Numbered from the stretch's first letter, positions 51,721-61,766 are shown. The stretch: DNA of 64,000 nucleotides from Ramlibacter montanisoli (GCF_013087525.1 NZ_JABFCS010000001.1:310001-374000); one strand, 5' to 3'. Numbers and translations are program-made. Notes: a model not told the origin generated them from the letters alone.

Positions 51721-52974
51721 GTGCGCGCCGCGCTCTGGCTGCTGGTCCTGTTCGCGATCGCGGTCGCGGGGGCCTTGTTCGCGGGCAACAACCAGGGCTC
51801 GGTCACGCTGTTCTGGCCGCCCTACCGCATCGATCTCTCGCTCAACCTGGTGCTGCTCCTGCTGCTGGGCGCCTTCCTCGTCGTGCACACGGCGATGGGC
51901 GCGCTCTCGGCGCTGTTCGACCTGCCGCGGCAGGCGCTGCGCTGGCGCACGCAGCAGAAGGAACGCGCGATGCACGCGGCGCTGCTGGACACGCTGTCGC
52001 ACCTGCTGGCCGGGCGCTACATCCGCGCCCGCAAGGCGGCCGAAGCGGTGCTGGACCAGGAGGCCTCGCTCACGTCGTCCGGCCACCGACCCGGCAACGC
52101 CAGCCAGCTGCGCGCGATCGCGCACATCCTGGCGGCGGAAGCGGCGCAGGCGCTGCAGGACCGCGGCGCGCGCGAGGACCACCTGCAGCGCGCGCTGGAG
52201 CAGGCGTCCGCGCGCGACGCCCAGGAAACGCGCGACGGCGCCCTGCTGCGCGCGGCGCGCTGGGCGCTGGAGGACCGCGACCCGGAAGCGGCCATGCTGC
52301 TGCTCAAGGGCCTGCCGGTGGGCGCGGGCCGCCGCACGGTCGCCCTGCGCACCAGGTTACGGGCCTCGCGCCAGGCCGGCCAGCCGCTGGAAGCGCTGGA
52401 GACCGCGCGCCTGCTGGCCAAGCACCATGCCTTCTCGCCGGTGGCCGCGCGCAGCATCGTGCGCGGGCTGGCCATCGACCTGCTCAATGGCGCCTACGAC
52501 GTGGCGCAGCTGCAGCGCGCCTGGGGCGCACTGGAACCTTCCGAACAGCTGATGCCGGAAGTGGGGATCCACGCGGCGCAACGGCTGATGTCGCTGCGCG
52601 GCGATGCGCGCATCGCCCGCGAATGGCTGCTGCCGGCGTGGGAAGCGCAGGCCGAGCTGGGCGAATCGCTGCGCGTGAAGCTGGTCTGCGCGCTGGAAGA
52701 CGGGCTCGACTCCGTGGACGGCGGCTGGCTGGCGCGCATCGAAGCGGCGCAGAAGGCGAATCCGCGCGATGCCACGCTGCAGTACCTGGCCGGGATGGCG
52801 TGCATGAAGCGGCAGCTGTGGGGCAAGGCGCAGCAGTTGCTGACGCAGGCGGCGCTGGGCCTGCAGGACCGCAAGCTGCACCGCAATGCCTGGCGCGCGC
52901 TGGCGGAGCTGGCGGAGCAGCGTGAGGATGCGCCGGGGGCGGCGCTGGCATGGAAGAGGGCGGCGGAGGAGTAG
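51721..52974 (+). CDS. hemY: HemY-like membrane protein with TPR repeats
   Basis: 417 residues from GTG 51721, three bases after hemX. Two N-terminal membrane helices (about residues 4-20 and 41-62), with GSVTLFWPPYRIDLSLN between them, then helical repeats of TPR kind to the end. This is the proteobacterial HemY of the hem operon, not the Bacillus protoporphyrinogen oxidase. Its role in haem synthesis is assumed from position. Confidence 0.9.
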   Translation: MRAALWLLVLFAIAVAGALFAGNNQGSVTLFWPPYRIDLSLNLVLLLLLGAFLVVHTAMGALSALFDLPRQALRWRTQQKERAMHAALLDTLSHLLAGRYIRARKAAEAVLDQEASLTSSGHRPGNASQLRAIAHILAAEAAQALQDRGAREDHLQRALEQASARDAQETRDGALLRAARWALEDRDPEAAMLLLKGLPVGAGRRTVALRTRLRASRQAGQPLEALETARLLAKHHAFSPVAARSIVRGLAIDLLNGAYDVAQLQRAWGALEPSEQLMPEVGIHAAQRLMSLRGDARIAREWLLPAWEAQAELGESLRVKLVCALEDGLDSVDGGWLARIEAAQKANPRDATLQYLAGMACMKRQLWGKAQQLLTQAALGLQDRKLHRNAWRALAELAEQREDAPGAALAWKRAAEE

Positions 52975-53008
52975 TTCCCTACGAATTGCCGTGGGGCTGT
53001 CCCTGTAG

Positions 53009-53038
53009 GTCGTGGTGAGCCCGAAGGCGAACCGCGAC
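53009..53038. repeat. Short hairpin element, possible dispersed repeat
   Basis: GTCGTGGT-GA-GCC-CGAA-GGC-GA-ACCGCGAC folds into a hairpin with a symmetric GA/GA internal loop and a CGAA tetraloop. It lies between hemY and the terminator. Confidence 0.4.
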
Positions 53039-53041
53039 ACC

Positions 53042-53073
53042 AAAAAAAAACGGCGCCCGCAGGCGCCGTTTTT
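53042..53073. terminator. Bidirectional intrinsic terminator between hemY and rne
   Basis: The stem CGGCGCC / GGCGCCG with loop CGCA is flanked by nine A on the left and five T on the right, so it can stop transcripts from both convergent operons. Confidence 0.85.
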
Positions 53074-53087
53074 CATTCCGCCATCCC

Positions 53088-56000
53088 TCAGAACGGCAGC
53101 TGCAGGTTCCGCAGATCCCGCTTGGTCTCCACCAGCACCAGCGGACCTTCATCGGCCACCGCCACCGGCGGCCGCTCGCGCGGGACGTGCACCGGTTTCG
53201 GTTCCGCGGCCATCGCGGCCTGGGCGGCAGCGATCTTCTCGGCGTCCGACATCACCCACTGCAGGCCCGAGCCTTCGGCGACGTTCTTCAGTTCGTCCAC
53301 CGGCAGCTGGAAGGGCTGCACGCTGGGCACCGCGCGCGTCTCGATGGGCGCCGCAGCAGCGGGCGCGGCCTTGGCCTGCGTGCCGCCGGCATGGTGCTCC
53401 TGCGGCAGCGGCGCGTGGCCGGCGAACACTTCCATCTCCGCGGGCGAGACTTCGGCGCCGGTGGCGACGATCGCCTCGTTCGGGCGCTCGGAGCGCTCGC
53501 CGCGTTCGCGGCGGTCCCGGCCGTAGCGGTCGCGCGAGCGGCGCTCGCGGTCGCGGCGGCCCTCGCCGGACTCGGCTTCCGGCTGGCGGTCGCCATCGAA
53601 GTGCGTGTGCGACTCCAGCACCGGGTTGGCCGCGGGCGGCTGGTCACCGGCCGATTCGGTCACGTCACCGACGGAACCGGCGGCACCCGCCAGCGCATCG
53701 GCCTCGACGTTGGCGTCCTGCGGCTGGCCTTCGCGCGGGCCGCGCTCGCCGCGGCGCTCGCCACGGTCCCCGCGCTCGCCACGCTCGCGGCGTCCGCCGC
53801 GGTCGCCCCGTTCACCGCGTTCGCCACGCGGGGCGCGGTCCTCGCGCTGCTCGCCGCCAGGGGCGGCTTCGCTGCCCGCCTCGGGCGCCGGCACCATGCC
53901 TTCCGGCATGCTGCCGCGGGCTTCGATCGCCTCGCGGTCGCGCTGCGCGCGCTCGGCTTCGCGGCGCAGGCGCGCCTCGTGCCGCTCGCGGCTCTCGCGC
54001 GGCTCGCGGTCGTCGCGCTGCTCGCGCTGCTCGCGCGGTTCCCTCGGCTCGCGCACTTCGCGCGGCTCACGGTTGTCGCGGGCCTCGCGCGGCTCGCGCG
54101 CTTCCCTCGGCTCGCGGTTGTCGCGTGCTTCGCGCGGCTCGCGCTGCTCGCGGCCTTCGCCCCGGCCACCGCGGTCCCCGCGTTCGCCCCGCTCGCGCCG
54201 GCCTTCGCCGCGGCCCTGCTGGCCGTCACGCGGCTGTCCTTCCGGACGCTGCGCCTGGCCCTCGGCGCCCTCGGCGGCCACGCGCTCGCGGCGCGGCTCG
54301 CCGTCGCGGCGGCCTTCGCCCCGGCGGTCGCGTCCGCCGCGGTCGCCGCGGCCATCGCCCCGGCGGCCATCGCGCCGGCCTTCGCCGCGTTCACCGCGAC
54401 CCTCGCCGCGGCCTTCGCGGCGCTCTTCCTTCTTCGCTTCCTGCACGGGCACGGCGGCTGCGCGCGGCGGCTCGGCCGCGGGCGCCAGGCCGAATGCGCT
54501 CTTGAGCCAGGAGAAGAAACCCTTCTCCGCGGGCTGCACGGGCGCAGCGACCGGGGCGGGGGCGCGTGCGGCGACCGGCGCCGGCGCGGCCTTGGCCACG
54601 GGCTCCGGCGCCGGCGGCTTGGCCACCGGCATCGGCGCCGGCAGGTCCGGCAGCACGCCCTTGATCACCGGCTCCTGCTTGTTCACGCGCTCGTGCGAGC
54701 GGCGCGTCACGCCGGTCGGGTCCTCGACTTCCTCGGCCATGTGGTAGCTGGCCTTGATGTTGTCCAGGCGCGGGTCGTCGTGCTTCAGGCGCTCCAGCCG
54801 GTAGTTCGGCGTCTCCAGCGTCTTGTTCGGGATCATCAGCACGCTGATGCGCTGCTTCAGTTCGATCTTGGCGATCTCGGTGCGCTTCTCGTTCAGCAGG
54901 AACGAGGCGACGTCCACCGGCACCTGCACCAGCACGGAGGCGGTGCTGTCCTTCATGGACTCTTCCTGGATGATCCGCAGGATCTGCAGGGCGGAGCTTT
55001 CCGTGTCGCGGATGTGGCCGTGGCCGCCGCAGCGCGGGCAGGGGATGGACGCGCCTTCGGACAGCGCCGGGCGCAGCCGCTGGCGGCTCATCTCCATCAG
55101 TCCGAACTTGGAGATCGAGCCGAACTGCACGCGGGCGCGGTCCTGCCGCAGCGCGTCGCGCAGGCGGTTTTCCACTTCGCGGCGGTTCTTCGACTCCTCC
55201 ATGTCGATGAAGTCGATGACGATCAGGCCGCCCAGGTCGCGCAGGCGCATCTGGCGCGCCACTTCGTCGGCGGCTTCCAGGTTGGTGCGGGTGGCGGTTT
55301 CCTCGATGTCGCCGCCCTTGATGGCGCGCGCCGAGTTGACGTCGATGGAGACCAGCGCCTCGGTGTGGTCGATCACCACCACGCCGCCGGAGGGCAAGCT
55401 TCACCTCGCGGGCGTAGGCGGACTCGATCTGGTGCTCGATCTGGAAGCGGGAGAACAGCGGCGCGTCGTCGCGATAGCGCTTCACGCGGGCGGCATGCTC
55501 CGGCATCACGTGCGCCATGAACTGGTGCGCCTGGTCGTAGATGTCGTCCGTGTCGATCAGGATGTCGCCGATGTCGTGGTTGAAGTAATCACGAATCGCG
55601 CGGATCACGAGGCTGGATTCCTGGTAGATCAGGAAGGCGCCCTTGCCGCCCTTGGCCGCGCCGTCGATGGCGGTCCACAGCTTGAGCAGGTAGTTCAGGT
55701 CCCACTGCAGCTCGGGGCGCTGCGGCCGATGCCGGCCGTGCGGGCGATGATGGACATGCCGTTGGGGTACTCCAACTGGTCCATGTTCTCCTTGAGCTCC
55801 TGCCGGTCCTCGCCCTCGATCCGGCGGCTGACGCCACCGCCGCGCGGGTTGTTCGGCATCAGCACGACGTAGCGGCCGGCCAGCGAGATGAAGGTGGTCA
55901 GCGCCGCGCCCTTGTTGCCGCGCTCTTCCTTTTCCACCTGGACCAGCAGTTCCTGGCCTTCCTTGATCACCTCGTTGATGCGGGCCTGCGAGACCGACAC

Positions 56001-56243
56001 GCCCGGGGCGAAGTACTGCCTGGAGATTTCCTTGAACGGCAGGAAGCCGTGGCGGTCCTCGCCGTAGTCCACGAAGCAGGCCTCAAGCGAGGGCTCGACC
56101 CGCGTCACGACCGCCTTGTAGATGTTGCCCTTGCGCTGTTCGCGCCCTTCGATCTCGATCTCGTAGTCGAGGAGCTTCTGCCCGTCGACGATCGCCAGCC
56201 TGCGTTCTTCCGCCTGCGTGGCGTTGATCAGCATCCGCTTCAT
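53088..56243 (-). CDS. rne: Ribonuclease E; two frameshifts
   Basis: The main endoribonuclease of mRNA decay and the scaffold of the degradosome. ATG 56243 opens [21 protein letters not shown]; the S1 domain ([21 protein letters not shown]), catalytic [17 protein letters not shown] and the Zn-link cysteines CPRCGGHGH follow. Frames break at about 55719 (a base missing in CCCC, before [10 protein letters not shown]) and at 55396-55397 (one extra base, between REVKL and PSGGVVVID). The C-terminal 450 or so residues are disordered: about positions 53460-54400 code for dense [10 protein letters not shown] and [10 protein letters not shown]-type repeats, the RNA- and partner-binding arm. Full length is about 1050 residues. 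Confidence 0.95.
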
Positions 56244-56743
56244 AGCGTGGTCCTTCAAACTTCAAGCGCGCCCCCTGCGGGTGCGCGAATTTCAATGCCG
56301 GACTGACGCTTCGAAACGGGATGGAATTGCCGGAGTGCGAACAGGCGTGCCGGAGCTTGCTAGCTCAGCAACCGTCGCAATGGCACAGGGATGGGGGCGA
56401 GGAGGCGACGGCGCTGCACCGCAAGTGCTGCGATGGGAAGGGCGCCGAAGAGGGCCATGGGACCTGCATGGCGGGCGCGGGCAGGAGCCAGCGCCAGATT
56501 GCCAGGAGGAGAACCATCAGCACCGTTGTCTCGCTTTGATCCGTCTGACAGCCGAGGGGCTGCCTGACTCGTATTCCGTTCAGTGTTTCGAAGAGCCGGA
56601 CCCTGCCTGCAACGCACGCGCCATGACGGGCTTTGGCCCGGAATCTGCGCGGCACGTTGCCGGTGGCATCGACCTGCCAGGAGGCCGGGTGGGAGGCGTG
56701 GACTAAACTGCCAGCCAAATCAACCACTTACGGCGTAACTCTG
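56244..56743. other. 500-bp intergenic region between divergent rne and rluC
   Basis: No convincing gene on either strand. By analogy with the long rne leader of enterobacteria it probably holds the rne 5' UTR and both promoters; no specific hairpin could be assigned. Confidence 0.5.
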
Positions 56744-57787
56744 GTGAAACAGATTATAGGGGGCGTCCCGTCCCCCGCAAGTGGCTCGGTCCAATTTCTG
56801 ACAGTTGGGGAGGAATCGGCGGGCCAGCGCCTCGACAATTTCCTCATTCGCGTCCTCAAGGGGGTGCCGAAGACCCATGTGTACCGGATCATCCGGTCCG
56901 GCGAAGTCCGGGTGAACAAGGGCCGGGCCTCCGCGGATTCACGGGTGGAGGAGGGCGACGTCGTGCGGCTGCCGCCGGTGCGCATCGCCGAGAGCGTGGT
57001 GGCCAGGGCGGACAAGCCCGCGCCGGCGCGCGAATTCCCCATCCTGTTCGAGGACGAACACCTGCTGGCGATCGACAAGCCGGCCGGCGTCGCCGTGCAT
57101 GGCGGCAGCGGCGTGAGCTTCGGCGTGATCGAGCAGCTGCGCCAGGCCCGTCCCACCGCGAAACTGCTGGAGCTGGTGCACCGGCTGGACCGCGAGACCT
57201 CGGGCATCCTGCTGGTGGCCAAGAAGCGCTCGGCGCTCACCAAGCTGCAGGACCAGTTCCGCGACCGCGAAACCGGCAAGACCTACCTGGCCCTGGTCAC
57301 GGGCGCCTGGCCCGCCAACAAGAAGGTGATCGACCAGCCGCTGCACAAATACTTGCAGGCCGACGGCGAACGCCGCGTGAAGGTCGTGGCCAAGGACGAC
57401 CCGGACGGCATGCGCTCCATCACCCTCGTGAAAGTCGCCGAATTCCTCCCTCCCCCTGGGGGAGGGCCGGGGTGGGGGCGTTGCGCCCGCCGGTTTCACC
57501 TTGCTCGAAGTCACCATCAAGACCGGCCGCACCCACCAGATCCGCGTCCACCTCGCCAGCGCCGGCCACCCCATTGCCGGGGACGACAAGTACGGCGACT
57601 TCGAGCTGAACAAGGCGCTGCAGAAGCAGGGCCTCAAGCGCATGTTCCTGCATGCGTGGCGGTTACAGTTCGACCACCCCGCCACCGGCGAACGCATCGC
57701 CTTGCAGGCCCCCTGCCCGCAGAGCTGCACAGATTCACAGACCATGCCCGCCAGCCGACCCCGCCAGTTCGACCTGATCGCCTTTGA
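56744..57787 (+). CDS. rluC: 23S rRNA pseudouridine synthase RluC, with a repeat inserted in the coding sequence; two frameshifts
   Basis: An S4 domain (RLDNFLIRVLKGVPKTHVYRI, then RSGEVRVNKGRA) is followed by the synthase domain with the catalytic aspartate in ELVHRLDRETSGILLVAKKR. GTG start at 56744. After LVKVAE the family normally continues GFTLLEVTIKTGRTHQIRV; here a GC-rich palindromic element of about 50 bp sits in between (57445-57480 core) and the frame shifts nearby. A second missing base near 57711 hides the end: corrected it reads QAPLPAELHRFTDHARQ and stops at 57787, overlapping the next gene by 44 bp. The enzyme modifies 23S rRNA at positions near 955, 2504 and 2580. Confidence 0.9.
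   Translation: MKQIIGGVPSPASGSVQFLTVGEESAGQRLDNFLIRVLKGVPKTHVYRIIRSGEVRVNKGRASADSRVEEGDVVRLPPVRIAESVVARADKPAPAREFPILFEDEHLLAIDKPAGVAVHGGSGVSFGVIEQLRQARPTAKLLELVHRLDRETSGILLVAKKRSALTKLQDQFRDRETGKTYLALVTGAWPANKKVIDQPLHKYLQADGERRVKVVAKDDPDGMRSITLVKVAEFLPPPGGGPGWGRCARRFHLARSHHQDRPHPPDPRPPRQRRPPHCRGRQVRRLRAEQGAAEAGPQAHVPACVAVTVRPPRHRRTHRLAGPLPAELHRFTDHARQPTPPVRPDRL
57445..57480. repeat. GC-rich palindromic (REP-like) element inside rluC
   Basis: It holds a perfect inverted repeat CCCTCCCCC / GGGGGAGGG around one T, followed by CCGGGGTGGGGGCG. Such CTCCCCC...GGGGTGGGGG elements are usually found between genes in Burkholderiales; here it lies within a coding sequence, at a loop before the GFTLLEV strand. 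Confidence 0.65.
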
Positions 57788-58412
57788 CTGGGACGGAACG
57801 CTCTTCGACTCCACCGCGATCATCGTGCGCTGCATCCAGATGGCGGTGGCCGACGTCGGCGGCGCCGTGCCGAGCGACCGCGACGCCGCCTACGTGATCG
57901 GCATGGGGCTGATGGAGGCGCTGGCCCATGCCGCGCCCGACGTGCCGCGCGAGCGCTATGCGGAACTGGGCGCGGCCTATCGCCGCCATTACATCAACCA
58001 CCAGGACGACCTGAGCCTGTTCGAGGGCGTGCTGCCCATGCTGGCCGACCTGCGCGCGCGCGAGCACCGGCTGGCCGTGGCCACCGGCAAGTCGCGCCGT
58101 GGCCTGGACGACGTGCTGCGCACCGTGCAGCTGGCCGGCGTGTTCGACGGCTCGCGCACGGCGGACGAAACGGCCGGCAAGCCGGACCCGCGCATGCTGC
58201 ACGAGCTGATGGAGGAGTTCGGCACGGAACCGCAACGCACGCTGATGATCGGCGACACCACGCACGACCTGCAGATGGCCTTGAACGCCGGCTGCCCCAG
58301 CGTGGCCGTGAGCTACGGCGCCCACCTGCCCGACGGCTTCGAGGCGCTGCAGCCGCGCGCCATCGTGCACTCGGTGCAGGAACTCCACCGCTGGCTGCTG
58401 GGGAACGCATGA
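57744..58412 (+). CDS. gph: HAD-family phosphatase (phosphoglycolate phosphatase-like)
   Basis: 222 residues. HAD motif I FDWDGTLFDS (nucleophile Asp), motif II VATGKSRRG, motif III and IV KPDPRMLHEL and MIGDTTHDLQMA are all present. It starts at ATG 57744 within the rluC 3' end. Substrate likely phosphoglycolate or a similar small phosphate ester; not certain. Its stop overlaps the Rieske gene (ATGA). Confidence 0.87.
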   Translation: MPASRPRQFDLIAFDWDGTLFDSTAIIVRCIQMAVADVGGAVPSDRDAAYVIGMGLMEALAHAAPDVPRERYAELGAAYRRHYINHQDDLSLFEGVLPMLADLRAREHRLAVATGKSRRGLDDVLRTVQLAGVFDGSRTADETAGKPDPRMLHELMEEFGTEPQRTLMIGDTTHDLQMALNAGCPSVAVSYGAHLPDGFEALQPRAIVHSVQELHRWLLGNA

Positions 58413-58791
58413 CCGCACCGGACGACGAGGGCGAAGCCGTGCCGCTGTGCAACTCGCGCGAGCTGGTCGACGGCGGCCTGGCCGTGCCCTTCGACGTGCT
58501 CTATGCCGGCCAGACCTGCCGCGCCTTCGCCATCCGCTACCAGGGCCAGGTGCATGCCTACCTGAATCGCTGCACGCACGTGGCCATGGAGATGGACTGG
58601 CAGCCGAACCGCTTCTTCGACGACACCGGCCGCTGGCTGCTGTGCGGCACGCACGGCGCGGCCTACCAGCCGGACACCGGTGCCTGCGCGGGGGGCCGTG
58701 CCGCGGTTCCCTGATCCGCATCAAGCTCTCGGAGCGCGATGGCGTCGTGCACTGGCATACTGGCTGGAACCTGCAACCCGTGGCCTTCTGA
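58409..58791 (+). CDS. Rieske [2Fe-2S] domain protein; one frameshift near the end
   Basis: A small soluble Rieske ferredoxin-like protein. The cluster ligands are in NRCTHVAMEMDW (Cys-x-His) and LLCGTHGAAYQ (Cys-x2-His). In the G run at about 58692 one base is missing; restoring it gives AGGPCRGSLIRIKLSERDG and the end NLQPVAF at 58791. Corrected length about 127 residues. Likely an electron carrier; the partner is unknown. Confidence 0.87.
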
Positions 58792-58800
58792 GCTGCCCCC

Positions 58801-59810
58801 ATGAACGACACCCTGCCGCCGGATGCTCCGGCCGAACCCCTGCGCCCACACCCTCTTCCCGTACGCCCGCCGTCGCCGGCGCGCCCGGCTGGGAGCGCGC
58901 CACCATGGAGAAGCTGCTGTTCGCGACGCTGGAGGAACAGCGCCTGCGGCGGCGCTGGCGCACCTTCGTGCGCCTGGCGTGGCTGGCCTTCTTCATCTTC
59001 CTGGTCTGGGCGCTGACCTCGCGCGGCAGCGTGGGCACCGACAAGCTCGCGCCGCACACCGCGGTGGTCGAGATCAAGGGCGAGATCGACTCGGGCAACG
59101 AGTCGAGCGCCGAATTCGTGATCGCCGCGGCCAAGGCGGCCTTCGAGGACCCGAGCGCCCAGGGCGTCGTGCTGCTGATCAACTCGCCGGGCGGCAGCCC
59201 GGTGCAGGCCGGCATCATCAACGACGAACTGCGCCGGCTGAAGGCCAAGCACAAGAAGCCGCTGTATGCCGTGGTGGAGGAGTCCTGCGCCTCGGCGGCC
59301 TACTACATCGCCGTGTCGGCCGACCGCATCTTCGTGGACAAGGCCAGCATCGTCGGCAGCATCGGCGTGCTGATGGAAGGCTGGGGCTTCACCGGGCTGA
59401 TGGAGAAGATCGGCGTGGAGCGCCGCCTGCTCACCGCGGGCGAGAACAAGGGCTTCCTCGATCCCTTCAGCCCGCAGACCGAGCGGCACCGGCTGCACGC
59501 GCAGCAGATGCTGGACGTGGTGCACAAGCAGTTCATCGAAGTGGTGAAGACCGGCCGCGGCAAGCGCCTGAAGGCCGACATGCCGGAGCTGTTCAGCGGC
59601 CTGTTCTGGACCGGCCAGCAGGCGGTGGAACTGGGCCTGGCCGACCAGATCGGCAACCTGGACTTCGTCGCCCGCGAGGTGGTGAAGGCCGAGGAACTGG
59701 TCGACTACACGCGCCACGAGAACATCGGCCAGAAGCTGGCCAAGCGCTTCGGCGCGGCGATCGGCGAGGGGGCGGTGAAGGCCTTGCGGGCGACGCAGCC
59801 GCTGCGCTGA
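58801..59810 (+). CDS. sppA: Signal peptide peptidase SppA (S49 family); one frameshift near residue 18
   Basis: Membrane serine protease that degrades cleaved signal peptides. The leader MNDTLPPDAPAEPLRPH joins, after an indel at about 58852-58860, to AVAGAPGWERATMEKLLFAT; one membrane helix (LAWLAFFIFLVWAL) follows. The serine is in EESCASAAYYIAVSADRIF and the lysine of the S49 dyad is likely in TAGENKGFLDPF. About 336 residues. It follows the Rieske gene by 9 bp. Confidence 0.9.
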
Positions 59811-59813
59811 TCG

Positions 59814-60575
59814 TCAGGGGCCGATCGCGAACACCGCCGGCACGTCGTTGGCGACCGGCACCCCTTCCTTCTTCCACCCCGCGACGCTGGCGCACCGGCA
59901 CTTCGCCGCCGGCAGGGTGAGGGCCGACGCCACCGCGACCCGCGTCCCCGGCTTCAGCGCCTGCAGCATCGCCTGCCACACCGCCGCATTGCGGTACGGC
60001 GTCTCGATGAACATCTGGGTCTGCCCCGTGCGCAGGGCCAGCGCCTCCAGCTCGCGCAAGCGCTGCGTGCGCTGCGCCGCGTCCTGCGGCAGGTAGCCCA
60101 CGAAGGCGAAGTTCTGGCCGTTCAGGCCGCTGGCGGCCAGCGTCAGCAACAGCGACACGGGCCCCACCAGCGGCACCACCTCCAGCCCCAGTTCGTGCGC
60201 CGCCCGCACCACGGAGCTGCCGGGGTCCGCCACCGCCGGCATGCCGGCTTCGCTCAGCAGACCGACGTCGTTGCCTTCGACAGCCGCCTGCAGCAGCGGC
60301 CGCGCGTCGAAGGACGCCGGCAGGTGATCGCCCTTCTTGTGGACCTCTCGCGGCAACTCCACGATCTGCTGCTGCTGCAGCGGCACCGCCAGCGGCTGCA
60401 CTTCGCCGACCCGCTTGAGGAAGGCGCGCGCCGACTTGGCGTTCTCGCACACCCAGTGCGTCAGGCGGGCGGCCTGGGTGATGGTGCCGGCGGGCAGCAC
60501 CTCGGGCAGCGGCACCGTGGCCTCGCAGCCGAAGTCCAGCGGCGTGGGCACCAGGAACAGGCGGCCGGACGGCAT
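59814..60575 (-). CDS. RsmI-like SAM-dependent methyltransferase (tetrapyrrole methylase family)
   Basis: 253 residues, shorter than RsmI (about 285). GRLFLVPTPLDFG at the start and VGLLSEAGMPAVADPGSSVV and LVGPVSLLLTLAASGLNG correspond to the RsmI motifs (GTPxISDPG, GPSA...). RsmI methylates 16S rRNA C1402; this shorter paralogue may do something else. The start codon overlaps the maf stop by one base. Confidence 0.83.
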   Translation of the reverse strand: MPSGRLFLVPTPLDFGCEATVPLPEVLPAGTITQAARLTHWVCENAKSARAFLKRVGEVQPLAVPLQQQQIVELPREVHKKGDHLPASFDARPLLQAAVEGNDVGLLSEAGMPAVADPGSSVVRAAHELGLEVVPLVGPVSLLLTLAASGLNGQNFAFVGYLPQDAAQRTQRLRELEALALRTGQTQMFIETPYRNAAVWQAMLQALKPGTRVAVASALTLPAAKCRCASVAGWKKEGVPVANDVPAVFAIGP

Positions 60576-61180
60576 CAGAACACGGACACGCCGGCGGCGC
60601 GCAGCATGCGGCAGGTGCGGATCAGGGGCAGGCCGACCAGCGCGGTCGGGTCATCGCTGTCGATCGCGTCCAGCAGCGCGATCCCCAGGCCCTCGCTCTT
60701 GGCGCTGCCCGCGCAGTCGTAGGGCTGCTCCGCGCGCAGGTAGGCCTCGATCTCGTCGTCCTGCAGCGCGCGGAAGCGCACCCGCACCGGGGCCAGGTCG
60801 TGCTGCACGAACCCGCTTTCCTGGCACATCACCGTCAGCGCGGTCTGGAACACCACCGTCCGCCCGCTCATGCGCCGCAGTTGCGCGACCGCGTTCGCAT
60901 GGTTGCCGGGCTTGCCCAGGGGCTCGCCGTCCAGGTCGGCCACCTGGTCGGAGCCGATCACCACCGCCGCCGGATGCAGGCGGGCCACCGCGGCCGCCTT
61001 GGCCGCTGCCAGCCGCCGCGCCAGCTCCGCGGGTGCCTCGCCGGGCAGGGGGTCTTCGTCCACGTGTGGGGGCTCCACCGCGAAGGGCAGCCGCAGGCGC
61101 GACAGCAGCTCGCGGCGGTAGACCGAGGTGGAACCCAGGACCAGTGCGCGGGGGATGGGGACGGCGGGAGCAGGGGGCAT
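60575..61180 (-). CDS. Maf-like nucleotide pyrophosphatase (YceF type)
   Basis: 201 residues. LGSTSVYRRELLSRLRLPF and VIGSDQVADLDGEPLGKP are the Maf signatures, with the later GSAKSEGLGIALLDAI. The YceF subgroup hydrolyses 7-methyl-GTP and its neighbour is normally yceD-rpmF, as here. It is divergent from yceD with 25 bp between. Confidence 0.9.
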   Translation of the reverse strand: MPPAPAVPIPRALVLGSTSVYRRELLSRLRLPFAVEPPHVDEDPLPGEAPAELARRLAAAKAAAVARLHPAAVVIGSDQVADLDGEPLGKPGNHANAVAQLRRMSGRTVVFQTALTVMCQESGFVQHDLAPVRVRFRALQDDEIEAYLRAEQPYDCAGSAKSEGLGIALLDAIDSDDPTALVGLPLIRTCRMLRAAGVSVF

Positions 61181-61205
61181 CCGCGGATTCTCTTACACTG
61201 AATTC

Positions 61206-61747
61206 ATGGCCAAGGACTTCGACCCGCACCGACTCGACGTGCGCCGCTTCGCCGAGGAAGGCGCCGAGCTCGCTGCGAACGACAGCCTGCAGAGCTTCCG
61301 CCGGCTGGCGGCCGAGACCCAGCAGCCCGGCGAGGCCGCGCCCGTGCAGTGGCAGGCGCGCGGCGAACTGCTCAATCCGCGCCACGTCCACCCCGAAGTC
61401 TGGGTGCACGTCGCGGCGGAGACGGTCCTGCCGCTGGTCTGCCAGCGCTGCCTGCACCCGGTGGACGTGCCGCTGGCCGTGGACCGCTCCTTCCGCTTCG
61501 TCTCCGACGAGGCGACGGCGGCCGCGGAGGACGACGTGTCCGAGGAGGACCTGCTGGCGCTGAGCCGCAGCTTCGACCTGGTGGAGCTGGTGGAGGACGA
61601 GCTGCTGATGGAGCTTCCGGTCGCCCCCGGCACGAGACCTGCCCCGAAGCCGTGAAAATGTCGGCGGTGGATCCGGACTTCGAGGCCGCCGAGGCGGAAA
61701 AGGAGCATCCCTTCGCCGCCCTCGGCCGCCTCAAAACGGGGAAGTAG
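61206..61747 (+). CDS. yceD: Large ribosomal RNA subunit accumulation protein YceD (DUF177); one frameshift near the end
   Basis: It starts [35 protein letters not shown] holds the conserved cysteine pair, and [25 protein letters not shown] is the acidic DUF177 core. A C is missing in the run at about 61629; restoring it gives [15 protein letters not shown] and then NPFAAL-like [11 protein letters not shown] to the stop at 61747. YceD is needed for normal 23S rRNA levels. It precedes rpmF, the classic arrangement. Confidence 0.91.
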
Positions 61748-61766
61748 CAGGGGCAGCCACTTGGGC

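Noticed and set aside
53460-54400. Repetitive DNA as a CRISPR array
   Set aside because: Repeats are short, in frame and code for the RNase E arm; there are no regular spacers.
56365-56727. Possible small gene in the rne-rluC gap
   Set aside because: The frames have no ribosome-binding site, no family resemblance and odd composition; the gap is better explained as leader and promoter DNA.
57501-58412. Apparent RluC-phosphatase fusion protein
   Set aside because: A missing base near 57711 hides the RluC stop at 57787. The phosphatase has its own ATG at 57744 and a complete HAD domain.
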